Of a DNA stretch of 41,806 nucleotides, positions 1 through 9,094 are shown piece after piece. How positions within the stretch are numbered: the stretch's first letter is position 1; each line of letters opens with the position of its first letter. Origin of the DNA: Paenibacillus xylanivorans. GTDB taxonomy: Bacteria > Bacillota > Bacilli > Paenibacillales > Paenibacillaceae. The stretch is taken from the NCBI RefSeq assembly GCF_001280595.1, contig NZ_LITU01000070.1, positions 1-41,806 on the forward strand, in the 5' to 3' direction. Both the position numbers and the translations under genes were made by a program. Below the pieces are notes generated by a model. The model saw only the letters and a list, made by a program, of their open reading frames with translations. It ran no database searches and was not told where the DNA came from.

Positions 1-2517
1 AATGATCAGGGCCAAACGACCGTACCGGGAAATAACGGGTTGAAAAATCTGGGGCTGCAGGAAGGCGTGTTCGATGTCCCGTTTTCATCTGAAATTACGT
101 CCTATACGTCTTATATCGCCCCGTCAGTGTCGCAAGTACATGTGGAGACCGGGCTTGAGGATGAAGAATACGCCGCTCTCTATGTGAATGATCAGCTGCA
201 AGTAAGCGGAAACCCTGCAGTAGTAGGGATTTCCGCAGACACGACGACTATTAACGTCCGCGTGGAGCCGTATTTGAAGCCGTCCCGGAAGTACACGATT
301 ACCGTATTGCGAGATTTGACGCTTCCCGCTGTTACAATTTCCAGTACGGCAAGCGGCACAGTTAATGCGCCGTTCCCTGTGAAGATCGACTTCAGCAAGG
401 CGGTAACCGGCTTCACGGCAGCTGGAATTACGGTTGATAACGGAACTGTAACGGACTTTGTTGCTGAGGACGCCAAGACCTATACCGCTACAATTGTTCC
501 CCTTACAAGCGGACAGGCTGTAACCGTGCAAGTTGCGGCCAATGTCGCTACAGATACGGTGGTGGGCAACCCAAACGAAGCTTCCAGTGTCCTGAGCTAC
601 TTGTACGACACGACGAAGCCAGTTGTGACCTTTGGCGGGTTTACCGATCATCAAGTGTTTATTGCACCCCCGGCCTCGGTCCATATTACGGTCAGTGAAG
701 CGGTCTATGGAATAGCGAACGGGGATGAGGTGGACGTATCCGATGCGGCAGCACTGCTCAGCATGGAAAAGGATGGTGTGCCGTTCTCCGATTATACGGC
801 TGCATATGATCAATCATTGCTGACGTTTACCTTAACGTTCAACGACACGCTTGGTGACGGCGCTTATCACGTGAAGGTGGTAGGAGATGAGGTACAGAAT
901 GCGAATCATAATTCACTTGATACGGCAAGCGCAGGCTTTACTGTGGCGGTGCCTGTCGTGACCGGCATAACCGCGCAGCCGGCAAGTCTTTCGCATGCTG
1001 GGGGGGATGTAACGTTGGCTATAGCGGGTATGCATCTGACCGGACAGAAGCTGGACGTATACGTGGACGGCATCTATGCCGTCACAGCTGCTGCCAGCAA
1101 CGATTCAAGCGCGGAAGCCGTCGTCATACTGCCAAGGAACCATGCAGCAAACGCTAAATCCCATAGCTTGAAGGTCTATCTTAATGGTACGGAGGTAGCG
1201 GGTCCGTCTGCAACCGTAACGGTTATGCCAGCGGAAGAGAGCAATACGGGAGGCAATGCGCCTGCGCCTGTACCTGTACCTGTACCCGCACCCGCACCTG
1301 TACCTGTACCTGTACCTGCCAAGCCTTATATCGATGTAAACGGGACTCGTATGAATCCGGAAATCATCGACCTGACGAAGCCGTCCTACACGTTAGAAGC
1401 AACGCCTAAGGAAGGCGCCGTTCATGTCAGCATACCGGCCACCGTTCTATCCGGCTTCGCTGACAAGAACGCCAGCTTTGTCCTCGAAATCAAGACCTCT
1501 TATGGCAGTTACCTCTTGCCGGTACAGTTGGGGGTGCTCATTCCGGGGCTGCAGGATGTACTGACGACCAATACACTGAAAATAGATGAGATCAGCTTGA
1601 GAATTTCGCTGACGGACAGGTCGGACGATAAGAACATTCAGGCAACGTTCACAGGGGACCTGCCGAATGGCAAGGTGATGAGCGCGATTGTTGATTTCGG
1701 CATGGAGATCGTGAACACGAAGACCGGTCAATCGATCGGGACTGCAGAAGTATTAAACAAGGCCTTAACTCGAATGATCCCGTTGCCGAAGCACCTGACT
1801 GCTCTGCCAAAACAATGGGGAGCGTTCCGTTACGACGAGAAGGTGCAGAAATTTGAGTTTGTCGCCGCACGGAGCGTTCAGATCGAAGGCGTGTGGTATG
1901 CGATGATCCAATCCAATATAAACAGCGTGTACGTTGTCGCAGAAAACCCGTTAAGCTTTACCGATGTGAAGAAGGATTGGAGCCAACCTTATGTAGAGCT
2001 TGCTGCTGCAAAAGGACTGGTTAACGGGGTTGGCGGCGGGAAGTACGCCCCGGAGCGTAGTGTCACTCGGGCGGAGTTCACCGCCATGCTGGTTCGTGCG
2101 CTCGGACGCAGCTCTGTGACAGCCGCGGAATCGTCTCCATATCAGGACATACTGCCGGGCGAATGGTATTCCAGCGTTGTTGCTCAAGCGAAGAGGCTTG
2201 GACTGCTGGGGTTTGCGGGCAGCGATAGCTTTCTGCCGGATCAGCCGCTGACCCGAGAGGAGATAGCCAGTATGCTAATGGCCGCGATTGTCCTGGAGGA
2301 GCTGCCGACCACCAGGGAAGATATCAGTCCGAGTGGTTACAAGGATCTCGACAACGTAGATGCAACCAATTTGGAGAGCATTCGTCTAATACAGAAGCTC
2401 AATATCATGCAGGGTACGGGAAATAATACATTCAGCCCGAAGAGTGAAACGACACGAGAGCAGGCAGCGATTGTACTGATTAGAATAATGCGAGCGCTTG
2501 GAACGATTGACTCGTAG
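1..2517 (+). CDS. SLH-anchored surface protein with cadherin-like and Ig-like domains (5' partial)
   Basis: The reading frame is open from base 1, so the true start and signal peptide lie upstream of the window; the first in-frame start-like codon is TTG at 40. Domain order: a cadherin-like beta-sandwich at codons 14-100 (pattern LKNLGLQ...FSSEITSYTSYI...YTITVLR); a Big-type Ig domain (about 110-205) with the SKAVTGF...ITVDNGTV pattern; two further beta-sandwich segments (about 205-410); a Pro-Val-Pro-Ala linker (about 420-440); an uncharacterised segment with a region ending near 645; and three SLH repeats (about 650-835; FTDVKKDWSQPYVELAAAKG, SVTRAEFTAMLVRALG, TREQAAIVLIRIM). SLH repeats bind pyruvylated secondary cell-wall polymer, so this is an exported protein held on the wall. 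The rest is probably stalk or adhesin-like; no enzymatic motif was seen. A terminator follows at 2568. Confidence 0.88.
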   Translation, partial: NDQGQTTVPGNNGLKNLGLQEGVFDVPFSSEITSYTSYIAPSVSQVHVETGLEDEEYAALYVNDQLQVSGNPAVVGISADTTTINVRVEPYLKPSRKYTITVLRDLTLPAVTISSTASGTVNAPFPVKIDFSKAVTGFTAAGITVDNGTVTDFVAEDAKTYTATIVPLTSGQAVTVQVAANVATDTVVGNPNEASSVLSYLYDTTKPVVTFGGFTDHQVFIAPPASVHITVSEAVYGIANGDEVDVSDAAALLSMEKDGVPFSDYTAAYDQSLLTFTLTFNDTLGDGAYHVKVVGDEVQNANHNSLDTASAGFTVAVPVVTGITAQPASLSHAGGDVTLAIAGMHLTGQKLDVYVDGIYAVTAAASNDSSAEAVVILPRNHAANAKSHSLKVYLNGTEVAGPSATVTVMPAEESNTGGNAPAPVPVPVPAPAPVPVPVPAKPYIDVNGTRMNPEIIDLTKPSYTLEATPKEGAVHVSIPATVLSGFADKNASFVLEIKTSYGSYLLPVQLGVLIPGLQDVLTTNTLKIDEISLRISLTDRSDDKNIQATFTGDLPNGKVMSAIVDFGMEIVNTKTGQSIGTAEVLNKALTRMIPLPKHLTALPKQWGAFRYDEKVQKFEFVAARSVQIEGVWYAMIQSNINSVYVVAENPLSFTDVKKDWSQPYVELAAAKGLVNGVGGGKYAPERSVTRAEFTAMLVRALGRSSVTAAESSPYQDILPGEWYSSVVAQAKRLGLLGFAGSDSFLPDQPLTREEIASMLMAAIVLEELPTTREDISPSGYKDLDNVDATNLESIRLIQKLNIMQGTGNNTFSPKSETTREQAAIVLIRIMRALGTIDS
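1258..1320 (+). repeat. Hexanucleotide tandem repeat encoding a Pro-Val/Pro-Ala linker
   Basis: About ten tandem copies of a six-base unit (CCTGTA, with CCTGCG/CCCGCA variants) encode alternating Pro-Val and Pro-Ala. This is a stiff linker between the Ig-like stalk and the wall-proximal part. Such short repeats can change copy number by slippage without breaking the frame. Confidence 0.8.
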
Positions 2518-2567
2518 ATGAGTGGCCCTGGCTACTGGTAAGAGCAGAGTATAGGCTATAGTAAATG

Positions 2568-2608
2568 AAAACACTGCTGCAAGCCGAGATGGCTTCAGTG
2601 GTGTTTTT
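2568..2608 (+). terminator. Intrinsic terminator after the first SLH gene
   Basis: An imperfect hairpin pairs AAACACTGCTGCAAGCC with GGCTTCAGTGGTGTTT around a GAGAT loop, and T residues continue on the 3' side. It lies 51 bases after the stop codon. Confidence 0.7.
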
Positions 2609-2826
2609 GTATACGCCAAGACAATATTAATATTTATAAAATTGACTGCTTAAAGTTTCGATCTACTCGGTATGTACCCCCAGGATACAGCTGGGACTCC
2701 TCACTTCTACAAAAGGAGAATTCCATGGGTAGCATAATTTAGTGATTTTAGTAACAACCATATAATAGGTCAGGACTTAAATCTAACGATTCTTATGAGC
2801 CGGTCATCATTCGACTCACCAACCGC

Positions 2827-3099
2827 ATGATGCTCCTTCATAGAATCGATCATGAGAGCAGAACTACAAGCGCGATTTGCACGCTGTCGGCTTACGCTTT
2901 CTATTTCGTTCCGGATGTATAGGGACAGCACAAAGTAGCTGCTATACATAGTGAGAGAATCCGAGTGGGAGAGGCCGGTGCCATACGGGCTTTTGGGGTC
3001 GGTTTGATGCTGATTTTGCTAGGGATTGAGGCAGATGATAAAGGAGTAGGAGAATTAGAATGCGAGAAACCGCTCTTCCAATTCCAGCGCTTCAAGTAG
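2827..3099 (+). pseudogene. Possible decayed ORF with one in-frame stop
   Basis: The stretch 2518-3273 has no intact gene. In one plus-strand frame, protein-like sequence can be read from ATG 2827 (MMLLHRIDHESRTTSAI) to an in-frame TAG at 2920-2922. It continues to TAG 3097-3099 through a hydrophobic stretch (AIRAFGVGLMLILLGI). I do not recognise the family. The idea that this is a remnant of a membrane protein gene is only a weak inference from composition; it could be chance reading in non-coding DNA. The minus-strand ORF over the same bases is less protein-like. Confidence 0.2.
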
Positions 3100-3273
3100 A
3101 GTGCTTATCTACTTAGAAGCACTAACTTTGAAGTAGTGACAGATAAAATTACGTTCCTTCTCTATCAATCTTCCAAATTTTTTACATCCATTTGATATAT
3201 TCTACGACTTTTATGAATTGAACTATGGTAAAATATTTCAGGATCTAAAATTGGAGAGGGGTTTTGTTAATTC

Positions 3274-5397
3274 ATGTATTGGAAAAAAGTTCTGGGCCAA
3301 GGCACAATTCGTGTGGCAACTGCTGCACTATTACTCACCCAACTATTGGGCGCAGCGGGTTCTGTCTCTGCCGCAGGCAAAGATGTAGAAGTACACTTGA
3401 TTGGTATCAATGATTTCCACGGTCAGTTAGATACCACATCGATCGTTAGTGATAAAAAGGCAGGAACGGCTCCAATTCTAGCAACCTATCTAAAAGAAGC
3501 TCAAGCAAAATATGAACATTCCCTACTCTTCCATAATGGAGACTCTGTTGGTGCATCTGCCCCAGTCTCATCTCTTGATCGTGACGAGCCTACCATGGAA
3601 TGGATGAATATGATGGGCTTTGATGTAGCTTCTCTAGGCAATCATGAATTTGACCAAGGTATCGCTGCTTTGAAGGCACAAATCTTTGGTGGCCTTGATC
3701 CAAAAGAAGGTAAGGTAACTCATGCTGGTGCTAAATTTGATTACGTCAATGCAAACGTCATTGAAACTGCCACTGGCAAAACATTGATTAAGCCATATGT
3801 GATTAAAGAAGTGGGCGGAGTCAAAATCGGATTCATCGGATTAGTGACTAAATCCACACCTGCAAAAGTATCCCCATCCGGGACAGCTGGTGTGCGTTTC
3901 TTAAGTGCAGAAGAAGAAGTTGAAGCCGTTAATAAATATGCAAAAGAGTTGCAAGATCAAGGTGTAGAAACGATTATCGTCCTGGCACATGATCCAGCAA
4001 GTACTAAAGAAGGCGTAACCACTGGAGAAGCGGCTGATCTGGCAAAAGCTTTGCCAGCAGATTCCCCTGTTGATGTTATCGTCGCAGGTGACAATCATGC
4101 TTTAGCTAACGGTGAAGTGAATGGAAAATTGATTGTTCAAGCCTATTCTTATGGTACGGCATTTGAAGATATTAAATTGATGATTGACCCTGCTACCGGG
4201 GATGTAACCGAAAAATCAGCTACGGTTACAACGACTTTCCAAGAGGGTGTAAAAGAAGACCCTGAATCTGCAGCTATTATAAAAAAGTCATTAGACAAGC
4301 ATCCTGAGCTGACTAAGCCAGTAGGTACAACGGATGGTTCTGTAACACGTACAGATGCTTATAATAACGAAGCCGCTCTTGGCAACCTCATTGCAGATTC
4401 AATGCGTGAAGCAGACTTTGGTGATAAAGCAAGCGCTGCTGACTTTGCATTTATGAATCCAGGTGGTATTCGTGCGGATCTGCCAAAAGGCGATGTGACC
4501 TTTGCTGATCTTGCTAAAATCCAACCTTTTGGCAATACTCTGGTGAAACTTGAGTTGACTGGTGAACAAATTAAAACTTTGTTGCAGCAACAATGGGGTA
4601 CCAATGCTGACGGTACACCAAACACTAAAACTCTACAGATCTCTGGCCTGAAATATACTGCAGACTTCAATAAGCCAGTTGCAGAACGTGTTACTGGCCT
4701 CACTCTCGAAGATGGCACACCTATTGATCCTGCAAAAACATATACGGCTGTAGTTAACAACTTTATGGCCGCAGGTGGAGATAACTATAAAGTGCTAGTA
4801 GATGCTAAATCATCTTTGGCTGGTCCTATCGATCTGGATGTATTCTACCAGTACATTGTAGATACGTATAAAGGCGCTAGCATTGAGGCTAAAAATGAAG
4901 GTCGTATTACGAATGTAGCTGCATCTACAGAGCAACCGGAAACACCGGTAAACAATGAATCTATTACTCGTGCTGAATTTGTAACTGCGCTTGTAGACTT
5001 GTTGAAACTAAATGAAGTAACTACAGCACCTGCATTCAAGGATGTTGCTGCTAACGCTGCATATGCAGATGCAATCGCTGAAGCGACTCATGCTGGATTC
5101 ATTCAAGGGTACGGTGGTAACTTCCATCCTGATCGTGATATCACACGTGAAGAAGCAGCTACCATTCTTGCTAAATTGATAAAAGACCAAGCCTCTGATA
5201 AAAATGCGGCTACGATCATTGCAGGTTTTGAAGATGGAAAAACCGTTTCTACCTATGCGGTGAAATCTATGGCAAATCTGATTGACAAAGGTATTCTTAG
5301 TGCAGCAGAGAAAAACCTGCTTCAACCTAAACAAGGACTTTCTACTAACGATGCAAAAGCTTTAATTCAAAAAGCAGTTGCAGCTAAAGCTTCATAA
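3274..5397 (+). CDS. SLH-anchored 5'-nucleotidase / bifunctional UDP-sugar hydrolase family protein
   Basis: The protein has 707 aa. The start is ATG 3274 behind GGAGAGGGG (3253-3261). Residues 1-33 form a signal peptide (MYWKKV, hydrophobic core, cleavage near VSAA). The calcineurin-like metallophosphatase domain follows with GINDFHGQLD (about 43), HNGDSVG (about 88), GNHEFD (about 122) and AHD / GDNHA motifs, which supply the dinuclear metal ligands. The C-terminal nucleotidase domain contains NPGGIRADL and DVTFADLAKIQPFGN, the substrate-binding region of the UshA/YfkN family. After residue 560 there is an incomplete SLH repeat, one good one (FKDVAANAAYADAI...DRDITREEAATIL) and one degenerate one. 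It probably releases phosphate and nucleosides from extracellular nucleotides while held on the wall. Strong terminator downstream; appears monocistronic. Confidence 0.92.
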   Translation: MYWKKVLGQGTIRVATAALLLTQLLGAAGSVSAAGKDVEVHLIGINDFHGQLDTTSIVSDKKAGTAPILATYLKEAQAKYEHSLLFHNGDSVGASAPVSSLDRDEPTMEWMNMMGFDVASLGNHEFDQGIAALKAQIFGGLDPKEGKVTHAGAKFDYVNANVIETATGKTLIKPYVIKEVGGVKIGFIGLVTKSTPAKVSPSGTAGVRFLSAEEEVEAVNKYAKELQDQGVETIIVLAHDPASTKEGVTTGEAADLAKALPADSPVDVIVAGDNHALANGEVNGKLIVQAYSYGTAFEDIKLMIDPATGDVTEKSATVTTTFQEGVKEDPESAAIIKKSLDKHPELTKPVGTTDGSVTRTDAYNNEAALGNLIADSMREADFGDKASAADFAFMNPGGIRADLPKGDVTFADLAKIQPFGNTLVKLELTGEQIKTLLQQQWGTNADGTPNTKTLQISGLKYTADFNKPVAERVTGLTLEDGTPIDPAKTYTAVVNNFMAAGGDNYKVLVDAKSSLAGPIDLDVFYQYIVDTYKGASIEAKNEGRITNVAASTEQPETPVNNESITRAEFVTALVDLLKLNEVTTAPAFKDVAANAAYADAIAEATHAGFIQGYGGNFHPDRDITREEAATILAKLIKDQASDKNAATIIAGFEDGKTVSTYAVKSMANLIDKGILSAAEKNLLQPKQGLSTNDAKALIQKAVAAKAS

Positions 5398-5431
5398 TCT
5401 AGAACTTATTCAAACCTTATATTAAAACAGG

Positions 5432-5482
5432 AAACACATCCTATTGGGAGAATGCCATTTCCCAGTTTAGGATGTGTTTTTT
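5432..5482 (+). terminator. Intrinsic terminator of the 5'-nucleotidase gene
   Basis: A long hairpin: AAACACATCCTA with an inner TTGGGA pairs with TCCCA and TAGGATGTGTTT, followed by T6. It begins 34 bases after the stop codon. Confidence 0.9.
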
Positions 5483-5604
5483 CATGCTTACATGCGACGA
5501 AAGCTCATTTTAGCCATGTTTCTGATAGCGATAATGAGTTGAATAATACCATGAAGTTAAAAAATAAACGGCTTATCCCCGAACAATCGTTTTTTTCATG
5601 GCGG

Positions 5605-5624
5605 CGTACTACTTTCGTATGACT
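5605..5624 (+). promoter_or_regulatory. NarL/DosR-like dyad upstream of the cupin gene (copy 1)
   Basis: CGTACTACTTTCGTATGACT, preceded by GCGG, matches the site at 13579-13598 at 16 of 20 positions and has the same GCGG in front. It has an imperfect dyad around a central TT. A possible promoter begins at its edge (-35 ACTACA at 5622-5627, 17-base spacer, -10 TACAAT at 5645-5650), which would suit activation by a regulator overlapping a poor -35 box. The family assignment is inferred from motif shape only. Confidence 0.4.
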
Positions 5625-5626
5625 AC

Positions 5627-5678
5627 AACTCCTATTATTCTCTCTACAATGTCTAAGTGGAGAATGATAGGAGTTTTT
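5627..5678 (+). terminator. Hairpin with T-run just upstream of the cupin gene (attenuator or operator)
   Basis: AACTCCTATTATTCTC (5627-5642) pairs with GAGAATGATAGGAGTT with one mismatch over 16 bp, then T5. It sits immediately before the cupin reading frame, not after a gene, and the previous gene already has its own terminator. If transcription starts upstream this would act as a leader attenuator. If it starts at the -10 TACAAT inside the loop, the left arm is not transcribed and the repeat may be an operator. Confidence 0.5.
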
Positions 5679-5728
5679 AGTTGCGCGAAGGTAATAAGGA
5701 ACCTTCTATGCGTTGTTTGGAGATTTTA

Positions 5729-6304
5729 ATGAATGAACACAAGGAGCGGTCAAGAGTGGAAAAAACGGTTACGCATAAAGTAACAGGTGAACAAATTACG
5801 TTTGTAGAGACGGCAACGGATACGGACGGTAAATATTTATTAATTGAAGTCGCACTACCCCCGCTTGGGAAAGGTCCCCCCCTGCATATTCATGACCGTT
5901 TTGAAGAGGAATTTGAAGTCATTTCGGGTAAGCTCACAGTTACTTTAGGGAAGACAAAGCATTTGTTAGCAGCGGGAGATCAGTGTACTGCCCCGATCAG
6001 AACGCCCCATACCTTTACAAACGATCACGATGAGCCTACTGTATTTCGCGTTCGACTAACGCCACCAAGCAAGTTTGAGCAGTCTGTCCGCATTCATTAC
6101 GGGCTTATGGACGATGGCTTGACCGATGAGAAGGGCAATCCTAAATCACTTGCCCATTCCGCTTTGGTATTAACTTTACAAGATACATTAATCATGGGTA
6201 TTCCGCTCCGGCTGCAACGCGGCCTCTTTGGATTCATTGTCAAACGTGCCCATAAAAAAGGCGTCTATGCAGCGCTAGAAAAGTATACGGGAGAGACGCT
6301 CTGA
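5729..6304 (+). CDS. Cupin-domain protein
   Basis: The frame is open from TTG 5681. I prefer ATG 5729, which has GGAG six bases upstream (5719-5722); GTG 5756 behind AAGGAG (5741-5746) is a serious alternative. The first half is a cupin barrel: GPPLHIHDRFEEEFEVISG is cupin motif 1 with His, His and Glu metal ligands, and APIRTPHTFTN holds the motif 2 histidine. The last 60 residues (ALVLTLQDTLIMGIPLRLQRGLFGF) are more hydrophobic and may pack against the barrel or a membrane. Family members range from sensors to small-molecule enzymes, so the substrate cannot be stated. It is preceded by a hairpin and a possible response-regulator site. Confidence 0.8.
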   Translation: MNEHKERSRVEKTVTHKVTGEQITFVETATDTDGKYLLIEVALPPLGKGPPLHIHDRFEEEFEVISGKLTVTLGKTKHLLAAGDQCTAPIRTPHTFTNDHDEPTVFRVRLTPPSKFEQSVRIHYGLMDDGLTDEKGNPKSLAHSALVLTLQDTLIMGIPLRLQRGLFGFIVKRAHKKGVYAALEKYTGETL

Positions 6305-6389
6305 AAGAGATGAATAACGGAGAGCAGGTAGATCAACAACTTTCTATTGTATGTTCTCAATTTCTAATGAAAAGAAGGGTTCGATATCT

Positions 6390-8792
6390 ATGAAAAATAC
6401 CAGATTTACTGCTCAGATCCATTTGGCGCTAGTTGTTATTTTGATTTTTTCTTTATTTTCACCCTATGGCAATCGTCTAAGCTCAGATTCGATTGCTTGG
6501 GCAGCGAGTAGTGAGCCTGAAATCATCATGATGAATAGTTATGTAGCACCTCCCGTAGAACCTCCGGATATCCAGTCTTTTAGTTGCTGGGATTCTGATC
6601 CTGCTCTCAGTTCGTTACGTCCATCATGTCCTATTCTGAGATGGGGGGAGTATACCTATGTACCTTACAGTGCATCTCATAATGATTTTGCAACAATAGT
6701 TGCTGTATATGATCGTGACAATAATCTTGTATCCTATAAAAGGTATGATGGTGCAAGGTACTACTACGATTTAACTTATGACAGCACATTGGAGAGGGCT
6801 ACTATCCAAGGACAAGCAAATCGGAGTATTACGTTGAATAAAACGGAGCTTGAAGCGTTACAAGTAAAAATGACTAAAACGACTGTATCTGGATCACCGA
6901 GTTCTACAGTTAAGGGAGAACAATTTTTATTAACGGCAACGGTTACTGACCTAAATGGAAACCCTATACCCGAAGGGTCGGTTGACTTGAGTAGGATAGG
7001 TAGAGTTTCGTTAGATGCCGCAGGTAGGGTTATTGCAAATGTTATTATTAATTATTTGGGTGATGTTCAGTTTACTGCGGAGTATCTTGGAGTTAATCAA
7101 AAATATAATGCAAGCACCGGGAATTATACACATTCAGTTGTTGGTACTCCTACCATCACTTCCGTGAGCGTGCCGGCGAACGGTAGCTACACAACGGGAG
7201 AGTTGCTTCAATTTACTATCAATTTTAGTGAGCCAGTGACGGTAACAGGTACGCCAACACTGGGACTGGATATCGGTGGTGTTACGCAAAGAGCGTATTA
7301 TATAAGCGGAAGTGGTTCGTCAGTCTTGACCTTTAGATATACAGTACAAAGCGGAGATTCGGATGCCGACGGCATTAGCATCGGTGCTATTGAGCTGAAC
7401 GGAGGGAGCGTGCGCGGCAGTGGCGGAACGAATGCAGACTTGTCTCTTGCAGGGGGGGTGATTCCATCCACGGCTTACATCATCATTAATCAGCAAAATC
7501 AATATACTCTCCGCTATGATGGCAACGGAAACACGGGAGGCAGCGTTACCTCGGACGTTTACTCTTATGTTAGTGGAGCGACAATAAGTCTATTGGGCAA
7601 TAACGGGCTACTGACGAAGGATGGCTTCACGTTTGCGGGCTGGAACGACAGTGCGACCGGTACTGGCGTGGATTACGCGCCAGGTTCAACGTTCACGATG
7701 GGAGCAGCCAATGTAACGCTATATGCGAAGTGGGAAGCGAATCAGCAGCATATCCTGTCTTTTGATTCAGACGGAGGCAGTGCGGTTGCGAATCAAACCT
7801 TCAATAGTCAGACGAACGCAACCAAACCGGCAGACCCAACCAAGGCAGGTTATACCTTTAGGGGGTGGTATAAGGAGCCAGTATATACAACATTGTGGGA
7901 CTTTGCGACAGACGTGGTAACCGCAAATACAACACTATATGCGAAGTGGAATGGCAACAGTTCTTCAGGTAGTGGAGGATATACCCCATCCCCGAATCCC
8001 ACTCCCACCCCAATCCCTGTTCAGTATGCCCTCACTTATGAAACGAACGGGGGAAGTGCTGTAGGTAGTCAGAATGTAGGTGATCAAACGAACGCAACCA
8101 AGCCAGCAGACCCAACCAAGGCAGGTTATACCTTTACGGGGTGGTATAAGGATGCAGCATTGACGAAGGAATGGGATTTCACGAAAGAGGTAGTGACAAC
8201 GCAAACGACTCTTTATGCCAAGTGGATTGAACATCGTCCAGAGTCAGAAAATCCAGAAAATCCAAAACCAGCGATAACCTTCACCGACATATCCTCTCAC
8301 TGGGCGAAAGACATGATCGAGGTTATGACCAATCGTGGAATGATTACTGGTTATGGAGATGGCACGTTCCGTCCCAATGAAACAGTCGAACGCCAGCATA
8401 TCGCGATCATGTTCAATCGTGTGATTAACGTAACACCCATTCAAGAGGCAGTCCCCTTTCAGGATATTTCAAGTAGCCATCCATATTACGAGGCTATCAC
8501 CCAATTACAGCGAGCAGGGATCGTAGAGGGTTCGAACGGTGGATTCCACCCAACGGCAGCACTTACGCGTGCAGAGTTGGCCAAAATGATCGTGCTTGGT
8601 TTTGGACTAACGCCAGGAGGGAGAAGTACCTTTCAAGACGTGACTCCGACACATTGGAGCTATAACTATATTGCCGTACTGGGAGATTTAGCGATTGTAC
8701 ATGGGGATCAAGGCAGCTTCAAACCAAATGAACCTGTAACTCGTGCAGAATTTACTGCAATGATGTACCGAGCTTTTAATCTGATACAGTAA
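6390..8792 (+). CDS. SLH-anchored surface protein with InlB-type (Flg_new) repeats
   Basis: ATG 6390 is chosen over the in-frame ATG 6351 because AGAAGGG (6373-6379) precedes it and the protein then opens with a normal signal peptide (MKNTRFTAQIH, hydrophobic core, cleavage near AWAAS). Order: about 110 residues unique to this protein; an Ig-like (Big_3_5-like) domain (LTATVTDLNGNPIPEGSVDL); a second beta-sandwich (FSEPVTVTGTPTLGLDIGG); three Listeria-Bacteroides repeats, recognised by GFTFAGWND, GYTFRGWYKE and GYTFTGWYKD with TLYAKW endings; a Pro/Ser/Thr linker between the second and third; and three SLH repeats (ITFTDISSHWAKDMIEVM, LTRAELAKMIVLGFG, PVTRAEFTAMMYRAF). It is probably a wall-attached adhesin or scaffold. 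No catalytic motif was seen. Confidence 0.9.
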   Translation: MKNTRFTAQIHLALVVILIFSLFSPYGNRLSSDSIAWAASSEPEIIMMNSYVAPPVEPPDIQSFSCWDSDPALSSLRPSCPILRWGEYTYVPYSASHNDFATIVAVYDRDNNLVSYKRYDGARYYYDLTYDSTLERATIQGQANRSITLNKTELEALQVKMTKTTVSGSPSSTVKGEQFLLTATVTDLNGNPIPEGSVDLSRIGRVSLDAAGRVIANVIINYLGDVQFTAEYLGVNQKYNASTGNYTHSVVGTPTITSVSVPANGSYTTGELLQFTINFSEPVTVTGTPTLGLDIGGVTQRAYYISGSGSSVLTFRYTVQSGDSDADGISIGAIELNGGSVRGSGGTNADLSLAGGVIPSTAYIIINQQNQYTLRYDGNGNTGGSVTSDVYSYVSGATISLLGNNGLLTKDGFTFAGWNDSATGTGVDYAPGSTFTMGAANVTLYAKWEANQQHILSFDSDGGSAVANQTFNSQTNATKPADPTKAGYTFRGWYKEPVYTTLWDFATDVVTANTTLYAKWNGNSSSGSGGYTPSPNPTPTPIPVQYALTYETNGGSAVGSQNVGDQTNATKPADPTKAGYTFTGWYKDAALTKEWDFTKEVVTTQTTLYAKWIEHRPESENPENPKPAITFTDISSHWAKDMIEVMTNRGMITGYGDGTFRPNETVERQHIAIMFNRVINVTPIQEAVPFQDISSSHPYYEAITQLQRAGIVEGSNGGFHPTAALTRAELAKMIVLGFGLTPGGRSTFQDVTPTHWSYNYIAVLGDLAIVHGDQGSFKPNEPVTRAEFTAMMYRAFNLIQ
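7812..7876 (+). repeat. Direct repeat copy 1 within the InlB-type repeats
   Basis: This 65-base segment is nearly identical to 8088-8152, with only a few mismatches. It encodes TNATKPADPTKAGYTF-R/T-GWYK. The near-identity at DNA level indicates recent duplication or gene conversion between repeats. Confidence 0.8.
8088..8152 (+). repeat. Direct repeat copy 2 within the InlB-type repeats
   Basis: This is the partner of 7812-7876 and encodes the same motif in the third InlB-type repeat. Recombination between the copies would delete 276 bases (92 codons), keeping the frame. Confidence 0.8.
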
Positions 8793-9094
8793 AAATAAGG
8801 TCCATACTGTTTTATAAATGATGATGTAATTGATAGTCCTATAATAAATGATGGTGAATATATGCTGCAGTTTACCTTTACGTATACACGTAGAGGCGAG
8901 CTGTGGCTTTATTCGTTTTTTATCCACGTATTTGATTGGCATGGAGTTCATATATATCACGCAGGCTAGACTCTAAATGGACCATAGATTAAGATTTTAA
9001 TTAGGCAGGTTAATAAATTGATTTCATCTAACCGAAATTATGATTATATTCTGAAATTTACTTTTCTCTCGAAACGAAAATATAACTTAGATAG

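Noticed and set aside
124..813. Minus-strand ORF of 229 codons opposite the first SLH gene
   Set aside because: The plus-strand frame encodes recognisable cadherin/Ig domains; the reverse frame has no protein-like pattern.
2901..3095. Minus-strand 64-codon ORF in the intergenic gap
   Set aside because: Ser/Pro-rich random composition and no ribosome binding site; the plus frame is at least as plausible, and even that is doubtful.
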